The translations under genes were made by a program, and so were the position numbers. A stretch of 7,470 bases of DNA from JBBKWH01 sp041165345 (GTDB lineage: Bacteria; Pseudomonadota; Gammaproteobacteria; Pseudomonadales; Moraxellaceae): assembly GCA_041165345.1 (NCBI GenBank), contig JBEANQ010000125.1:1-7470 (forward strand), read 5' to 3'. A model generated the notes under the pieces. The model was not told the DNA's origin. It did not search any database and saw only the letters and a program-made list of their open reading frames with translations. Below, one piece after another: positions 6,268 to 7,470 of this stretch. Within the stretch, counting starts at the first letter, position 1. The number at the start of each line of letters is the position of its first letter.

Positions 6268-6948
6268 ATGGCCCGCACCTCGCCTTTTGCCCAATCGCTT
6301 GCTGAGCTTAAACACTTAAAGCAAGACCTTGCCGCCCAAGCACGGCAAGCAGAGGCCAAAGCGCGAGCCGATGCTGCCATAGCAGAAGCGGACCGCATTG
6401 CGCGCCAAGCCAATGACCCCGCAATGTTTCAACAAGCGTTGCAAGGCGTTAAACCCCTACATCAAGACACCCCACCGCCCATTCGGCACCGCCCCAGCAA
6501 GCCGAATGCCCAAATCTTGGCACGGCGGGCAGCTGCCATTGGCACAGACACCCCCGATGAACTCGGCTTGTCCGACACCCAAGCCATGCTTAACCCCGTC
6601 GCCAGTGAAGCAACCCTGTCGTTTCGGCAAGTCACCCTACAACACCGTATTTTTGACCAACTCAAAGCCGGCAAACTGCGCTGGCATGAAGCGGTTGACC
6701 TACACGGCTGCACCGTCGAGCAAGCACGTACCGCCGTGCTTCAAGTGATCGACATGGCACGCACCGACCAGCAAAACGTGGTTAAAATTGTGCATGGCAA
6801 AGGGCCAAATGCCATTTTAAAAACCTGCGTTAATGGCTGGCTGCGTCAACACCGTGACGTGTTAGGCTTTGTCAGCGCACCTGCCGAACAAGGTGGAACA
6901 GGCGCAGTCTTGGTACTGCTGCGGCGTGCCGAACGCGCCCCGTCTTAA
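6268..6948 (+). CDS. Smr-domain protein (SmrA/SmrB-like putative nuclease)
   Basis: The 226-aa product has a C-terminal Smr (small MutS-related) domain at about 140-219, with the family's DLHG (144-147), HGKG (176-179) and GGTGAVLVLL (209-218) motifs. Stand-alone Smr proteins are nucleases. E. coli SmrB cuts mRNA at collided ribosomes and SmrA is a related DNA/RNA nuclease. The segment just before the domain (TLQHRIFDQLKAGKLRWHEAVDLHG) matches the layout of the SmrA/SmrB group, not MutS2, and no MutS core is present. Residues 10-50 are Ala-, Lys- and Glu-rich and likely form a charged helix or coiled coil, with a Pro-rich linker near 66-80. It follows trpC by 27 nt with only a weak ribosome site (GAG, 9 nt before ATG), so it is probably cotranscribed. 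I cannot say which of SmrA or SmrB it replaces. Confidence 0.88.
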   Translation: MARTSPFAQSLAELKHLKQDLAAQARQAEAKARADAAIAEADRIARQANDPAMFQQALQGVKPLHQDTPPPIRHRPSKPNAQILARRAAAIGTDTPDELGLSDTQAMLNPVASEATLSFRQVTLQHRIFDQLKAGKLRWHEAVDLHGCTVEQARTAVLQVIDMARTDQQNVVKIVHGKGPNAILKTCVNGWLRQHRDVLGFVSAPAEQGGTGAVLVLLRRAERAPS

Positions 6949-7050
6949 CTTCTTTTGAGCAAACTGTGCCTAAATGGGCAGGGTTTACTTGTTCCTTCCG
7001 ACCTCGATGCACTACCCTAGCGCGTCGATCTGCCAGTGTCCTTTTGATCC

Positions 7051-7470
7051 ATGAGCATGCAACAGTCTTACGCCGACCTCATTCGCGCCATTGGTGAAGA
7101 TCTTGATCGTCCCGGCCTTCTTGATACACCCGCCCGCGCCGCCAAAGCGTTTGGGCATCTGACGCAGGGCTATCAACAAACCCTTGAACAAGTCACCAAC
7201 AACGCCGTGTTTCCCTCAGACAACCCTGAAATGGTGTTGGTCAAAGGCATCGAATTTTATTCGTTGTGTGAACACCACCTGCTGCCCTTTATGGGGCACG
7301 CCCACGTTGCCTACCTACCAGACGGCAAAGTATTGGGTCTATCAAAAATGGCCAGAATCGTCGACATGTATGCGCGACGCCTTCAAATTCAAGAGAATTT
7401 AACCCAGCAAATCGCCCAAGCCGTCATGGATGCCACGGGCGCACGCGGCGCAGCAGTGGTCATGGACGCC
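7051..7470 (+). CDS. folE: GTP cyclohydrolase I, 3' end outside window (partial)
   Basis: Only the first 140 codons are inside the window, and the frame stays open at the right edge. The enzyme turns GTP into dihydroneopterin triphosphate, the first step of folate (and pterin) synthesis. Landmarks are DRPGLLDTPARAAKAF (19-34), then FYSLCEHHLLPFMGHAHVAYLP (69-90), with the zinc ligands Cys73 and His76 and the catalytic His75, and GLSKMARIVDMYARRLQIQENLT (96-118). The third zinc ligand, a Cys near residue 145, would lie just past the edge. The short N-terminus resembles the 180-190 aa type, not the 222-aa E. coli enzyme. A stop at 7045 rules out an earlier start, and an ATG at 7057 is the only near alternative. 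The Shine-Dalgarno is poor. The 102 bp after the Smr gene hold no clear promoter or terminator, so readthrough from the trp transcript is possible. Confidence 0.95.
   Translation, partial: MSMQQSYADLIRAIGEDLDRPGLLDTPARAAKAFGHLTQGYQQTLEQVTNNAVFPSDNPEMVLVKGIEFYSLCEHHLLPFMGHAHVAYLPDGKVLGLSKMARIVDMYARRLQIQENLTQQIAQAVMDATGARGAAVVMDA

Noticed and set aside
7184..7402. 72-codon + frame near the right edge
   Set aside because: It is out of frame with folE, which reads without a break from 7051 to the edge with zinc-ligand and catalytic motifs.

Overview
The window looks like a stretch of core chromosome from a gammaproteobacterium of the order Pseudomonadales, most likely Moraxellaceae (Acinetobacter and relatives). 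The reasons are the trpG-trpD-trpC order without trpE or trpB/A alongside, a class I adenylylatable glutamine synthetase, a short-form GTP cyclohydrolase I, and protein sequences close to what I recall from Acinetobacter and Pseudomonas. This placement rests on recall, not on a search. I see no mobile element, CRISPR array, tRNA or rRNA.

Layout. Positions 1-718 (+) hold the 3' part of an unrecognised gene whose frame is open to the left edge. It converges on glnA (763-2172, -), and one long perfect hairpin between them (719-747) can terminate both. Upstream of glnA, 2173-2548 is a nitrogen-control region: a near-consensus sigma-54 promoter (2244-2260, -) with two NtrC-type dyads 120-180 bp upstream, plus a perfect dyad of the same form just downstream of the predicted transcript start. 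Next comes an unrecognised secreted protein gene (2549-3409, -).

A divergent 350-bp gap (3410-3762) follows. It contains several small hairpins and one intrinsic-terminator-like hairpin with a T6 run about 75 bp before trpG, which could be an attenuator. From 3763 the + strand carries a tightly packed run: trpG, trpD (8-nt overlap), trpC (23-nt gap), an Smr-domain gene (27-nt gap) and, after 102 bp, the start of folE, cut by the right edge.

Functionally, trpG, trpD and trpC supply the glutamine amidotransferase subunit of anthranilate synthase and the next steps of tryptophan synthesis. In relatives TrpG can also serve p-aminobenzoate synthesis, which would tie it to folE and folate, although the adjacency proves nothing by itself. 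GlnA makes the glutamine that TrpG uses.

I do not find a convincing undescribed system. The points most worth checking are the glnA control region, including the extra leader dyad, the possible trpGDC attenuator, and the two unrecognised genes.
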